This document shows positions 1-10,400 of a DNA stretch of 64,000 nucleotides, piece after piece. Origin of the DNA: Luscinia megarhynchos (lineage: Eukaryota; Chordata; Aves; Passeriformes; Turdidae). The stretch covers positions 15,107,056 through 15,171,055 of the forward strand of contig JAPFBE010000013.1 of NCBI GenBank assembly GCA_034336665.1, read 5' to 3'. The first letter of the stretch is position 1. The number at the start of each line of letters is the position of its first letter. The notes under the pieces are model-generated. The model ran no database searches. It had not been told where the DNA came from and worked only from the letters and a program-made list of their open reading frames with translations. A program made the translations under genes and the position numbers.

Positions 1-2385
1 GGTCCCAAACCAGAGCATGTAAAGATGGAAAGGACAGGAATGTAGGCTTTATCTCTAATTTATCCCTGCAGGGGGAATTTTTTGAAGGTTACCACTGGAA
101 CAAAAACTGACCAGTAACTCATAAAAGGAAACATTGCAATCACAGGGCATAATTTCAAAACATGGTATAATTTTTAGCTGACTCTATGAGACCAACTTAG
201 AACAAATACCAGTGCAGTTGAGTGGACGGCATGCATTATTTGAAGCATGGTTGTCTGGGAATAATTAGAAATTATACCACCATGGAGAAACCTTGTTGCT
301 AGAATAAACCACCATCTGTTTGGACAAATTTATTTTTTGCTGGACTGGACAATGAGAGGTATTTACCAAGGTGATATTATTTCTGCTGGAGGTCACCTTG
401 CAGCCTGGTAGAGCTCTAGATTCTTTTAATTAAAAGTTTAAACCAAACCTTCAGCAGTAGTCCAAGACCCCTTCAGTCCATGCCACATTTAGGCTATGGA
501 GTCATTCTGTGCCTTAATAAAAATGTATTTATTAATCATCTCACTCAAAAAGTTAAATCACTTTTTGTATGCAAATGTGTTACCTGTTTTATTACTCCAG
601 CCACTTTCAAGCATTGATGAACACTGGGTATAAGGTTGGACAAGAATGATGGTCTAAACCAGCTGTCTTGGACAATTATATGGAAATAAAATGCAAACCA
701 GCTCCTTCTTAGCTTGAGCTTCTGTAAACAAGGAGTTATTCTTTTCATCAGAACAGATACATAAAAAGGGTAGGTTTGGTTTTGGTTACCCATCAGTGAG
801 GGAAGAAGCATAATTTGCCAAGTTCAGATTTGAAAGCCTATTCTTGTTTCCTGAGTTCAAAAGTCTTCTAATATAAACTAGAAAGCTGAAAAAGGCTTCT
901 ATGATTTTTACAGAACTTCTACACCTGCTGTGTAAAATTGTTGTAAAATCCATTGTGTCAGGTGAATGAGACTTTAAAAAATTTTGTACTGGTTATACTG
1001 GAAGTCTAGCTAAATTTTACTGAAAACTTAGGGAAGAGAAGAAGATATACCCACCAGTTTTCCCTTGAAAATTGCATAGAAAATCTTGACATGCACAATC
1101 TGCTGCATTCATGACACACAGCAATCTGCTGCATTCTTTGTATTTCTGTATTTCTTATGTTTAAAACTACTTTGGTGAGTTCAAAGGATATATTATCCTT
1201 TGTTAAGAGAAGTGGATAATGCTCAGAGAGCGACCATGGTGGAAAGATGTACCACACACATTATAGTCAACAGCTTTCTGAAATTTTGAAATTTTTAATT
1301 TTGGAGATGATGGAGAACAGAACTCCAACAGACAAGAAAATGACCCCATATTTTACTTCATCTTAATGGCAATATTACAAAAAAAGGGCTCTGTGTATCT
1401 CCAAGAGCCCTACTGAAGGCAGTTCTCCCATCCCTAAAAATTAAAGCAAATCATTTTCCAAGCCTTAAGCAGTGGAGACAGCGATGTGGTTTGATTAAAG
1501 GATCATATAATGGATATTTTCTGATTGTTGTTAGCTTAAGAAAAGATGCATTGCAGTTGACTTTCACACTTCACAGACACGTAACCTGCAAAATATATTT
1601 CACTTCTTGCATATCCCTTACCAAAGTCACACAAAAACTAAATGCTGAGAAACTGCATAGGAATGTTTCTGATTTGCAGGAAACAGAGAAGAATAGAAGC
1701 ATCTCTAGAGTTTAAATTTCCTGGAATGCTAGAATTTAGAATTTTGTTTGGATTCTGATGGATGGAGCCCAAATGTTATCAGCTCAGCTAAACCTGATAA
1801 ACCTTTGGTCGGCTGCAAACCAGTAGAGAACTGTAAAGGTTCTCCACTCTTCAGGTACTGAGAAAAAATAAAGGAAACAAGAGTTAAAACTAATGAGGAT
1901 GCATCAAACTATTTTAGTCTAATGTTTTGTGAATATTAAGCCCTCAAATGTTAAGTGGAAAAAGCAGTATCACTCCTTTTGGCACAGGTGGGAGTTTGAA
2001 TCTCTTTTTACATAGTCCAAACTCATGTTGTCAACATTTGTTGTCTAGGATTTCTTGCAAATACTACCTCCAACACGGAAAAATCCAAATAATTTGATTT
2101 AGTTGGGAAACTGTGTTGATATTACAGATTTCTGGTCTATCACAACTGTTAGCCACTATTAAGGACTGAGAATATAAGCAGTGTGGAGGTCAAGTAATAG
2201 GATTTCCAATGTGATTAAATGCTTAGTGGAACCATTTCTAGCAATAATGATACCACAACATCTACAGCTTGGGTGAGTCTGACCTTTGGAGTTAAACATC
2301 AGCCAGCAGCTGGACTGGAATTTCTGGTATGTTCCACAACATAGATTAAATCTTTGATTAAAAACTTAAATATCTGCATCCTTCT
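1..2385. other. Intergenic, no recognised gene
   Basis: AT-rich sequence upstream of EPCIP. Open frames are short and lack any recognisable domain or splice-supported continuation. It may contain 5' noncoding exons of EPCIP, but none can be placed from sequence alone. Confidence 0.5.
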
Positions 2386-2600
2386 GTCATGGTTTGGGAA
2401 TGGTATTCTCCACTTCAGTACTCCCGCTAAAAAAGCCTCCCCACACTCCCCTCCCCCCACCTCCAATTGGGAGGCCAAAAGGCAGAGCTCACAGGTTGAG
2501 ATGAGAACAGTTTATTGGAAACAGCAGTGAGATAGAAAACGAACAGGAACAGAAATAGGAACAAGAATATTAATTAGAGATGTCTATAAAACTGTAGGTG
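2386..2600 (-). repeat. LTR-like interspersed repeat fragment
   Basis: The stretch starts with a TGTCATGGTTT motif and runs through a C-rich tract (about 2440-2462). It then passes a 'cacaggttgagatgagaacagtttattgg' type segment and ends in A-rich sequence. This order resembles a common avian endogenous-retrovirus LTR family in which TTTATT is the antisense poly(A) signal. The right boundary is not clear and no flanking duplication was found, so it is called as an old, degraded LTR-like copy. The family assignment is from memory. Confidence 0.45.
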
Positions 2601-3760
2601 TATTGCCATGTTTTCTGAAGTGCTGCAGACAAACATTCTGGATGTCAATCAGTCTTTTTACATTATAAGAACCAAATTCTGTCCAGCATGTGTCCTACTG
2701 CTGCTTTCCCTAGAACCTGTCATCTTTGGTCAAAATTTGTCTCTAATGCTTCTTGGTGCTTCAAAATAGTTACATCAAATTAGACAAACTTTCCTACATC
2801 TTTATAATTTGTGTTAAGAAATTGCACCGTGCTTGATTGCCTGTAACATCATGTAATAATATGACAGGAAAACACAGATGCTCCTGGTAAAATTGAATTC
2901 CACTCTGAAAACCAAAGGGCTGGCAGCTGATAATCCAAAATCCCACCAAACATGCTCCCAACCATTTGAGGTGACCCATGGCTGGGACGGAAACGTCCTC
3001 CATTGTCATAGGTATGTGTGGAGTTGATATTGTGCTTTGCCAGGGTAATTGAAGTGGGGGCAGAGCAACTGACCAAGCCTGGATCTGTCCTGTAGTAGTT
3101 GCTGTGCAAGACTTAATGAGAGATGATCCCTGGTCTTCAAAACTTACATACTAAGGCTGGAGCAGGTGTAGCTTCACATGGATCAAAATCAGGTTTTATC
3201 AGCACTTCACATATCTCAGAAGGAGATGTGCTTGGCCCAGCAATACTTCTGCCCTTAATTGCTCTCCTTCCCTCTTCCCAGTATATCCCACACTCGGTTT
3301 AAAGGAAAGATTATCACAATATTACTTAGCAATTCAGGTGTAAAAACTGTTGCCTCTAGCCCTTCTCAGACTGCCTCACTCAGTGGAGAACAGGGTCCTT
3401 TGTCACCCGTGTCTGGTTTGAAGCAAAGAAAACAGAAAGGAGAAACAAGCAGAAATTGTCCTGCACAACTCCTCATCCTGTCCTTACCTCTGCACAGGCC
3501 AGGTCAAGGACCTGTCTGCATAGAGAAGAATGTGTCCAAGCTGTCTTATAAGCAGATGGAACCATTTAGAGCAAAAGAAGAATGAAAAAAGAATCCCAAA
3601 CTTTAGTCACATTCCATTTTCTAAATCAGTGTAGCTGTGCTTTCCCCTTAGTGCAGAACTGCAATATGGCTCTAAATAGATGTGACAGATAATGAGTGGA
3701 AAAGCAAAGTAATATTAACCATTGAGAGATCTTCAGTATAATAAAGAAACTATTTTTCCT
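2601..3760. other. Intergenic, upstream of EPCIP
   Basis: No gene is recognised. Short open frames around 2794-3585 show no known domain. The pyrimidine-rich run with CAG at 3754-3763 is a plausible splice acceptor for the EPCIP coding exon. Confidence 0.4.
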
Positions 3761-3763
3761 CAG

Positions 3764-4497
3764 TAGGTAAAGCCAAGTGATCTAAATCACCCAGTGAAAG
3801 GAAGAGACCACTTGGCAGCTTAGCACCAGTGCTAATGAAGCCAGTAGCCTGCCCTGCTTTCTCCATTTGTCTGGCTCTCATTTTGGCCAGATTCCTTGGC
3901 ATACACACCAGTTTTGTGAGAAGTCAGAAGAACCACACGCTAATTTTCACTAAGGAAAACACAATTCGCAACTGCAGCTGTTCCGTGGCTATCCATGACT
4001 GTGATTACTGCCTGGCAAACTTGATGTGCAACTGCAAAACAGTGCTGCCTTCTACAATGGAAAAAACTACCTACAACAACCACCTGACCATCTGGTTCAC
4101 AGACACCTCTGTGCTGGAGATGGTCCTCAACTTCACAAGGGTGTGGGACTTGAAGCTGTCCTTCTGTGGCACCACTCCTCTCCCAACGGAATATTTGGCC
4201 ATTTGGGGACTTCGAAAGCTCCGGGTAAACAAGATCAAGGGACAATTTCCAGAGCAGAGTGTAACCATCTTCAGCAGCAGCAACGACAAAGACTTGCTTG
4301 AGATGCACAACAAAGACAGGCAAATGCTTGCACATATTTCTTTTCTGGATACCTCACTTTTCAATGGATATTCATTGGTGAAGTCATACAGTGTGGAAAA
4401 TGTCTCCAGTATCATGAAGAACTTTCCCAGCCTGCTGTACTCTGACGTTTTCTCAACTTCAGACAACAAGAGCTATGTTGTAACATTCATTTACTGA
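3764..4497 (+). other. EPCIP: EPCIP coding exon, inferred 5' boundary
   Basis: A good acceptor (pyrimidine run followed by CAG at 3761-3763) lies about 70 bp upstream of the EPCIP ATG. The family normally has its whole coding region in one exon preceded by noncoding exon(s), so the exon probably starts at 3764. The upstream noncoding exon was not located. Confidence 0.4.
3835..4497 (+). CDS. EPCIP: Exosomal polycystin-1-interacting protein (C21orf62 homologue)
   Basis: An uninterrupted 220-residue frame, against about 219 for the human protein. I chose the ATG at 3835. The open frame extends two codons further to a GTG, which is not a credible start in a vertebrate. Residues 1 to about 25 form a hydrophobic signal peptide (CLALILARFLGI core). 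The mature part has a cysteine-rich block (NCSCS...CDYCLANLMCNCKTVLP), the conserved LTIWFTDTS and LPTEYLAI segments, a later ISFLD motif and the C-terminal end NKSYVVTFIY. All match the mammalian family. Several N-glycosylation sequons (NHT, NCS, NFT, NVS, NKS) fit a secreted protein. In mammals the product is a small secreted or exosomal protein reported to interact with polycystin-1, with few other functional data. It sits immediately upstream of PAXBP1 in the same orientation, as in human, which supports orthology. Confidence 0.93.
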   Translation: MKPVACPAFSICLALILARFLGIHTSFVRSQKNHTLIFTKENTIRNCSCSVAIHDCDYCLANLMCNCKTVLPSTMEKTTYNNHLTIWFTDTSVLEMVLNFTRVWDLKLSFCGTTPLPTEYLAIWGLRKLRVNKIKGQFPEQSVTIFSSSNDKDLLEMHNKDRQMLAHISFLDTSLFNGYSLVKSYSVENVSSIMKNFPSLLYSDVFSTSDNKSYVVTFIY

Positions 4498-4911
4498 GTT
4501 ATTTAACACAGTCAGTAGTGAGAGGCATGGGAGGCTGCTAAGAGTGATGGGATGCCTTTATGTCTGTCTGGTTTGTCCAGGAGGATGTGTTAGGGGACTC
4601 TGAGAGAACTCTACAAGGAGATGTTTGAAGTAAGAGACTCATCAGATTAATTCAGCAAACTCTTTCTTAAAGAACAAAGTAAATGTGAAACTGTTTTCTA
4701 AAGCATTATTAGAATTTTTTTGTTTATATATTCTAAGCCGAGAATTGAAATCCGCAGATAGATTTTGTTTTAAGGTTGTGCCTCAGACAGAGAAAAGCAT
4801 TTAGGATTTAGAGATTTAGGAAACAGAGGTATTGGACTTCCCTCTGTGAGGCAGGTATTTCCCTGCATCTGTCCTTTCTTCCTTATCTCACACATAATCT
4901 TTATTTCCAGA
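4498..4911. other. EPCIP 3' UTR and spacer
   Basis: AT-rich sequence after the EPCIP stop. No AATAAA is seen close to the stop. The first clear one on the + strand is near 5378, so the 3' UTR may be long or use a variant signal. Confidence 0.35.
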
Positions 4912-5062
4912 TCATAGAATACTCTGGGTTGGAAGGGACCCACAAGGATCATTAAGCCTAACCCTTAAGTGAATGGCTCATGTGGAGATTGAGCTAAGGA
5001 CCTGAGTGTTACTAGCACTCAGCCCCTGACTTGATGACTCCCAACTAGACCACTGATCCATA
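4912..5062 (-). mobile_element. CR1 LINE 3'-end fragment, antisense
   Basis: It begins with the reverse complement of the CR1 tail ('catagaatactctgggttggaagggacc' pattern). It continues through the 'gattgagctaaggacctgagtgttactagcac' segment typical of avian CR1 3' UTRs. It is diverged and truncated. Confidence 0.75.
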
Positions 5063-5377
5063 TTTTCCAGGGAAAGGCTGCCACCTGCATGATGGATGTA
5101 CTGAGACCTTGCAGTTTCCCCAAATGCAGGGAGCTTCAACTTTTGTGATAATGGCAAACTCTCATATAAGAGAGCAGAAATACTGCATACAATGACTCTG
5201 ACAAGGGAGGAGAGGCTTCAGGCAGACAGTTCTCAGATGTGCTGCATGAGAAAGGTGGTTATCCCCTGAAAAACATGCACTGGGACTATTAAAATAACCA
5301 AAGTCTGCTCCTTGCCCATGTCAGCAGGTTTTGGATTCTGTGAGATATGACCAAGGCTGGATCCATCCATATAGTAC

Positions 5378-5383
5378 AATAAA
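5378..5383 (+). promoter_or_regulatory. Candidate EPCIP poly(A) signal AATAAA
   Basis: AATAAA lies 881 bp beyond the EPCIP stop and just before a CR1 fragment. It is the first canonical hexamer on the + strand. Use is inferred only. Confidence 0.25.
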
Positions 5384-5470
5384 GGTTTTGAAGCAGCAAG
5401 TTTCAAATCCTTGCATTGACAACAATGGATCACATGAAACTGAGACAAAATACAAGAAAACTTTTGCCTA

Positions 5471-5641
5471 CAGAAGCTGTGGCTGCCCCATCCCTGGAAG
5501 TGTCCAAGGCCAGGCTGGATGGAGCTTGGAGCAACCTGGTCTAGTGGAAGGTGTCCCTGCCCATGGCAGGGGGCATTGAACTGGGTGGTCTTTAAGGGCC
5601 CTTCCAACCCAAAATAATCTGTGATTCCATGATTCTCTGTG
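5471..5641 (+). mobile_element. CR1 LINE 3'-end fragment, sense
   Basis: It reads in sense orientation through the classic CR1 terminal block (agctgtggctgccccatcc, ccatggcagggggca, ccttccaaccc). It ends in degenerate octamer repeats (ctgtgattccatgattc). Only the 3' UTR is retained. Confidence 0.85.
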
Positions 5642-6690
5642 CACTTAGGGGAATGGCTATAACATTCTGAGGAACCAGTGAAGCTGCTGCAATTTTAAAG
5701 TAAGACTGTTTTTATTTTAAACAGTCATATTGATACAACTGTAATCAATGATGGAGCAGTTTTGGTAGGAAGCAAAACATGCTCACCCCCTTCCCCATTA
5801 CTGTCAGCTTTCCCACTGAAATCAAAAATGTGTAGTTTCATTTATCAGCACCTTAGCAGCAAACCATAAGCCTTTTTCTCCAAATTACAAATATTTCTAG
5901 TGGTATCTCTAGTGACTGTCACAGACACAGACACACAACCAGAAGCTCCCTTCTCCAGCTGTCTGTGCAAGAGAAGTAACCTTGCCTTCACAAACCAGCA
6001 ACTCACCAATCCTACCTATGATAGTGTTGTGTTTAAAAAAAAAAAAAAAAAAAAAAAGGCCAATACACACAAATATATTGATTTCTAAATGTTACCAAGG
6101 CTTCCTCCAAAATCTGGAAAAATGAAACCTAGATGATCTTCAGTAAAGATCTACTGCCCTCTGGTAAAAAATGTGCTGAAATCACAGTAATTCCCCATTA
6201 CCATGACAGTGGTGCCCAAAAATTCACACATGCAGCAGTAACTGAGGATGCATGTATTCTGGCCTTGTGGGAAAGAAACGAGGTTAATAAATTCATGGGC
6301 TTCCTGGCAGAGCGAATTAATTTTCCAGTTACTTTTGCCACTATAGTGTTCTCAATAAGGCTGGTGCAGAAGTCCTTTTATTCCAATGCCCAAGTAAGCA
6401 CTGCAGGATTTATTTTTTCCTGGAAAGAGCAAAAAATCCTCAACTAGAGAAACCCACAGCTCCGATATTGCGCTGATGTTTCCCAACGGCCCTACTTCTG
6501 TCCCAGCGGATATCAAGAACCTGATTCTCCCAATTCTATTTTATATGACTTTGCCCTATGGAAGTACTGCATCAAGAAGCTCGCAGAATTTTTCCACAGC
6601 AATGTCTCCAAAACGCGGGTACGCCTGGTGCAATAAAATAAAAATAATAAAACAAACTCAAACCATGATGAATCTTTTCTTTAATATAGA
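5642..6690. other. Spacer between EPCIP and PAXBP1
   Basis: No gene is recognised. A 23-bp A-run lies at 6035-6057. The open frame at 6133-6447 has no recognisable domain and is not supported as coding. Confidence 0.45.
6035..6057 (+). repeat. Poly(A) homopolymer tract
   Basis: Twenty-three consecutive A residues. There is no adjacent retroposed gene body. Confidence 0.9.
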
Positions 6691-6764
6691 ACTCATTTTG
6701 TACTTACATCACCCGCCCCACCCCTTCCTCCCCTCCCTTGCGGCTCGCTCTCCTCTCCCGACAC

Positions 6765-6775
6765 AAGATGGCGGC
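6765..6775 (+). promoter_or_regulatory. YY1-type site AAGATGGCGGC
   Basis: An exact match to the strong YY1 consensus often found just downstream of TATA-less transcription starts. It contains an ATG (6768) that is open and in frame with PAXBP1. Confidence 0.6.
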
Positions 6776-6992
6776 GGCCGTGAGGGGACAGCGGGGCGGG
6801 GCGGGCCGCTCGAGCGCTGCCCGCCGCGCAGGCGCAGTGCCGCGCGCTCCGCCCGCCGCTGGCCGGGCCGGCGGCAGGGGGCGCTGCGGGCGGCGGTGCC
6901 ATGCTCGCGGGGCCGGGCCTGGGCCGCGGCGCGGGGCGGCCGGAGCGGACGGCACCGGGGCCTGGCGGCGCGGCCGGTCGGTGCCCGGCGGG

Positions 6993-7452
6993 ATGTTCCG
7001 CAAGGCGCGGAGGGTGAATGTGCGCAAGCGGAACGACTCGGAGGAGGAGGATGAGGAGCGCGACGAGGAGCCGCCTCAGGAGCAGGCGCCGGCGGTCGGC
7101 ACGGCGGGGGAAGGGCCCAGCGAGGCCTCCATGCCGCTGGCGTCGGGCGCCGGGCTCCTGCCGCTGCCCGCCGGCTGCGTGCCCCTCGCCCTGCCCGGCA
7201 GCCCCGCGGCCTTCGCCTGCGCCGCCAGCTACGGCGCGGCTCTCGGCTTGGGGCTGGGCTTGATGGGAGGCGACCGAGCAGGCCTGGGGGCTCTGGCGGC
7301 GCCCGCTGCCCTGCGCCCTCCGCCGCCGCCGCCGCAGCCCCAGCAGGGCAATGGGCTGCCGGCCGCCGGGCGCCCCAAGGAGAAGAAGCGCTCGCGGGAG
7401 AACAAAGAGGTGCCGAGGGCCAGCCTGCTCAGCTTCCAGGACGAGGAGGAGG
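6993..7452 (+). CDS. PAXBP1: PAXBP1 coding exon 1
   Basis: Encodes residues 1-153. The donor is G|GTGAGG, leaving one base of a split Glu codon. It contains the lineage-variable Ala/Gly/Leu/Pro-rich region and the conserved [13 protein letters not shown] end. The downstream conserved ATG was chosen because it matches the family start MFRKARR. The frame is open upstream to 6738. Confidence 0.9.
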
Positions 7453-10400
7453 GTGAGGCGGGTGGTTGCTTCTTGCGGGAGTGGAAGGGACCCGGAGCTG
7501 CTCAGCCTGCAATGGGCTTCTCCTCTTGAAGAGCCGGGGCCCGTATTTATTTTTTAAGGCAGTCCCCCGTGTGGCGTGGGGCGATGTGGGATCACATAAG
7601 GGGGAGGCGAGCCCTGAGGGCGCGGTACGGGCGCCCAGGGATGCAGGGGCAGGGAGGGAGCAGCGTCGGGCCCGCGCCTTCCCCGGCCCGACCTGCCCTG
7701 GCTCCCGCGGGGCCAGCGCGCTCCGAGCGGCCGCAGATGTGGTGTAGCTGTGGTCAGATGGCCTCTGCTTCTGTGTCCTGGTGCGTCACCTGTGCTGCGT
7801 TCACCGCACCTGGGAGGCCCGCAGGTTTGTGCCCGAGTAGGTGCAGCCTGCTAGGTGCAGTCTTCCCCTGGAGCCAGCAGGGTTGGCCGAGGAGCATCTG
7901 TCCCGTGGCTTTGTGTGGAGTTTGTTTTAATCTGATGTGGCTGGTGTTTACCTCGCACTCACTGCCTGTTGCCCTGAACACTTTGTATAGTTTTGAGTCG
8001 TCTTAGAAGGAATTTCTCTTGAAATCACTGAAACTCGGTTTCATGGCTTGTAATCTTGATGGAAGTACTGAAAACGTAGAATTAGACTTTCATTTATACA
8101 CTGTGAGAGAGCCCTACAGTGCTTGTTAATGGCATTGTGAAGATCCAGGTACAAAATTAAGAGGTTTAATAAATAAGTATGCTTGACAGATCTAATGTAA
8201 TGTTACTCCAATTTCTCTTTTAAAGAAACGGAAGAAGTTTTCAAAGTGAAGAAATCAAGTTACAGCAAAAAGATTGTTAAACAGTTGAAGAAAGAATACA
8301 AAGAAGATCTTGAAAAATCGAAAGTTAGAACAGAGGTCAATTCTCCAACAGATGGTAACTGCAAAACTAATAGCAACTTTTGTAGTGGAAAATATGAAGT
8401 ACTATAATTTAATTTCTTGTTTCAAGATGAATTGTTTGATGATTTCACATTTAGCACACATGAAATGTGTTACTTGAGCCTTAGGAATGCTGTTCTGTAG
8501 TTGGTAGAGAGTTATTTGATTCGCATGTAGAAATTAGCATAAAAGGATGGAACTTCGCAGCTCTGTTAGATGGTTGTCAGTAGACATCAGTATTCTGAAT
8601 TGCAGCTGTGTTTGTGACAGAGGAGTTGCTTATTGAATTAGGAAGGAATTGCATTAGTTTGAAAATGTACCTGGTGCTTGTCTGACACGAAGTGTCCTTG
8701 TAATGCTTTTTCTTTGAAAAGGAAGATTGTTGGGGTGAACACAATGGTGGTCTTTGTCATTAAGTTAATTGTTCAAAAGCTGCCTGTTTCAGGACTTGGA
8801 CCTTCGAGTAGACTTGATTAAGATGATGACTGAAAGTCTTGGAACAAAAGTATGTGTTAACAATGTACAGTCCTTGAGAGCTTGAAATAGAACCTGGAAC
8901 TTCAGTTTCATTGTACTGTTGGTTTTTGGGAAGCTCATTGGTAAAGCATAGTAGAAAACCTTTTCTCCTTAAGGTTTTACATAGATTATGTAATGCTAGG
9001 AGCATTAGCTGGGAGGTTTATTATCTAAAGATTGTAGTGATCTAGAGAAGCACATGGGGGTTGAACATGGTCCCATGCAGAAAATACCCTTTTAAAACTT
9101 AATTAAATTGTTTTTAAAGGTTTTGCCTGTGTTTAGAAAACCCACAGATTCTTTGTTATTGGAATCCTTAAATTGCCTATGCAGTGGTGTGGGGCATGAG
9201 CAAAGCCAGAAATTACCACTTCTGTGGCTGATGTTCAGGTCATCTATGGAAACCTGGATTCTTGCTTCTGTCACAAAGGTCCTTAAAACATTGCATTTTG
9301 CCCATGTGGACCATATTTATTTAATTTCTGTTTGTTTTGCTCTCCCTAATTCATGTGGCTATAGTTCAAAGACTTCAAGGCTGCTACTGAGAGAGTAGCT
9401 TGGATTCTCTAAACAAGTGCTTGAGAGTGAAACCTCAGATATGTGCAGATTGGGTAGCTGGGTTTGACGTGAATTTTTTTACATATTATCTGTACTTGCT
9501 GCCTGTTCTGTATGTTACCCACCTAAAGTAGGGTGTAGCCCAAGAAGAAAATGAAAGGTTATTTTGAGATCAGTTGGATCTTATAGAAAGATTTGGTGTA
9601 ACACAAGCAGTGCTTTTCCATTGCATGTGTAAGAGACTTTGACAAGGTTGCACAAGGTTGAGTTCCTCCACTTTCTTAACAATTGACAGTATGGAGAATG
9701 TTTAGTGGTTAGTGGGGCCTGCCTTGTCACATTTTATTTTGAGAGGATGTCTGTGATATAATCACAATTAAGAAAGCATCTTTTCCTTGATCTCAAACAG
9801 TAAAATTATTTTTCAGCATTTTCATTTGATTTTCACTTTTGATTGTTATATTTATTTTTAAAAAATACTTCTGAGTGATCTTTATAAAAGGAGTAAAACA
9901 TGGACTTTGCTGTCTTATCAGTTGAAGCACCACTAGAAAAGACAGGACAGAATAAGGATATAGGCCAAGAAGATGGGACTGCAAACAGTGAGCATGGTGA
10001 AGAAGAAATGGAAGTTGAAAGTGAGAAGGAAGAAGAAAAACCAAAAGCTGGTGGTGCTTTTTCAAGTGCTCTATCATCACTTGAATGTTCTCCGCCCAGG
10101 TTGGTCTTTGTAATATGTCTCGATAAGTTACCAAGTGATTTAGCCAATGTTTACAGCAGACTAATGTTTGTGAGAGATTAGGAAATAGTTTCCAACAATT
10201 TAGCATCTGAAAATTCAAAAAACTGGTGTTTTCTAAAGGTGTTCAGTTTTGCAAGCTTTATGAGAGAAAATGTTTTGCTATAGACTGCTTCATCCTGATG
10301 TAGGATGCAGGAATTTGTCTCTCAAGTAGATCACAAACTGAAAAGAAAATCTAGATTCGGAATAGGTAACCTCACATAAGATTTAACTGCTTTCAGTTAA

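Larger units (their letters stand above)
6695..7760 (+). promoter_or_regulatory. PAXBP1 CpG-island promoter
   Basis: A sharp change from AT-rich spacer to very GC- and CpG-rich DNA spans the region before and through PAXBP1 exon 1. A tandem GC-box run (GGGGCGGGGCGGG) is at about 6793-6805, an NRF1-like GCGCAGGCGC at 6826-6835 and a YY1-type AAGATGGCGGC at 6765-6775. No TATA box is seen. This is the pattern of a broad housekeeping promoter. Confidence 0.75.

Noticed and set aside
3829..3834. Start of EPCIP at GTG 3829
   Set aside because: GTG initiation is not expected in a vertebrate nuclear gene. The ATG at 3835 gives a good signal peptide and family-like length.
3940..4469. Open frames of 131 and 132 residues on the minus strand inside EPCIP
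   Set aside because: These are shadows of the conserved + strand EPCIP frame and show no independent conservation signal.
6133..6447. 104-residue + strand frame before the PAXBP1 promoter
   Set aside because: No recognisable domain, no initiation or splice context, and AT-rich composition like the surrounding spacer.
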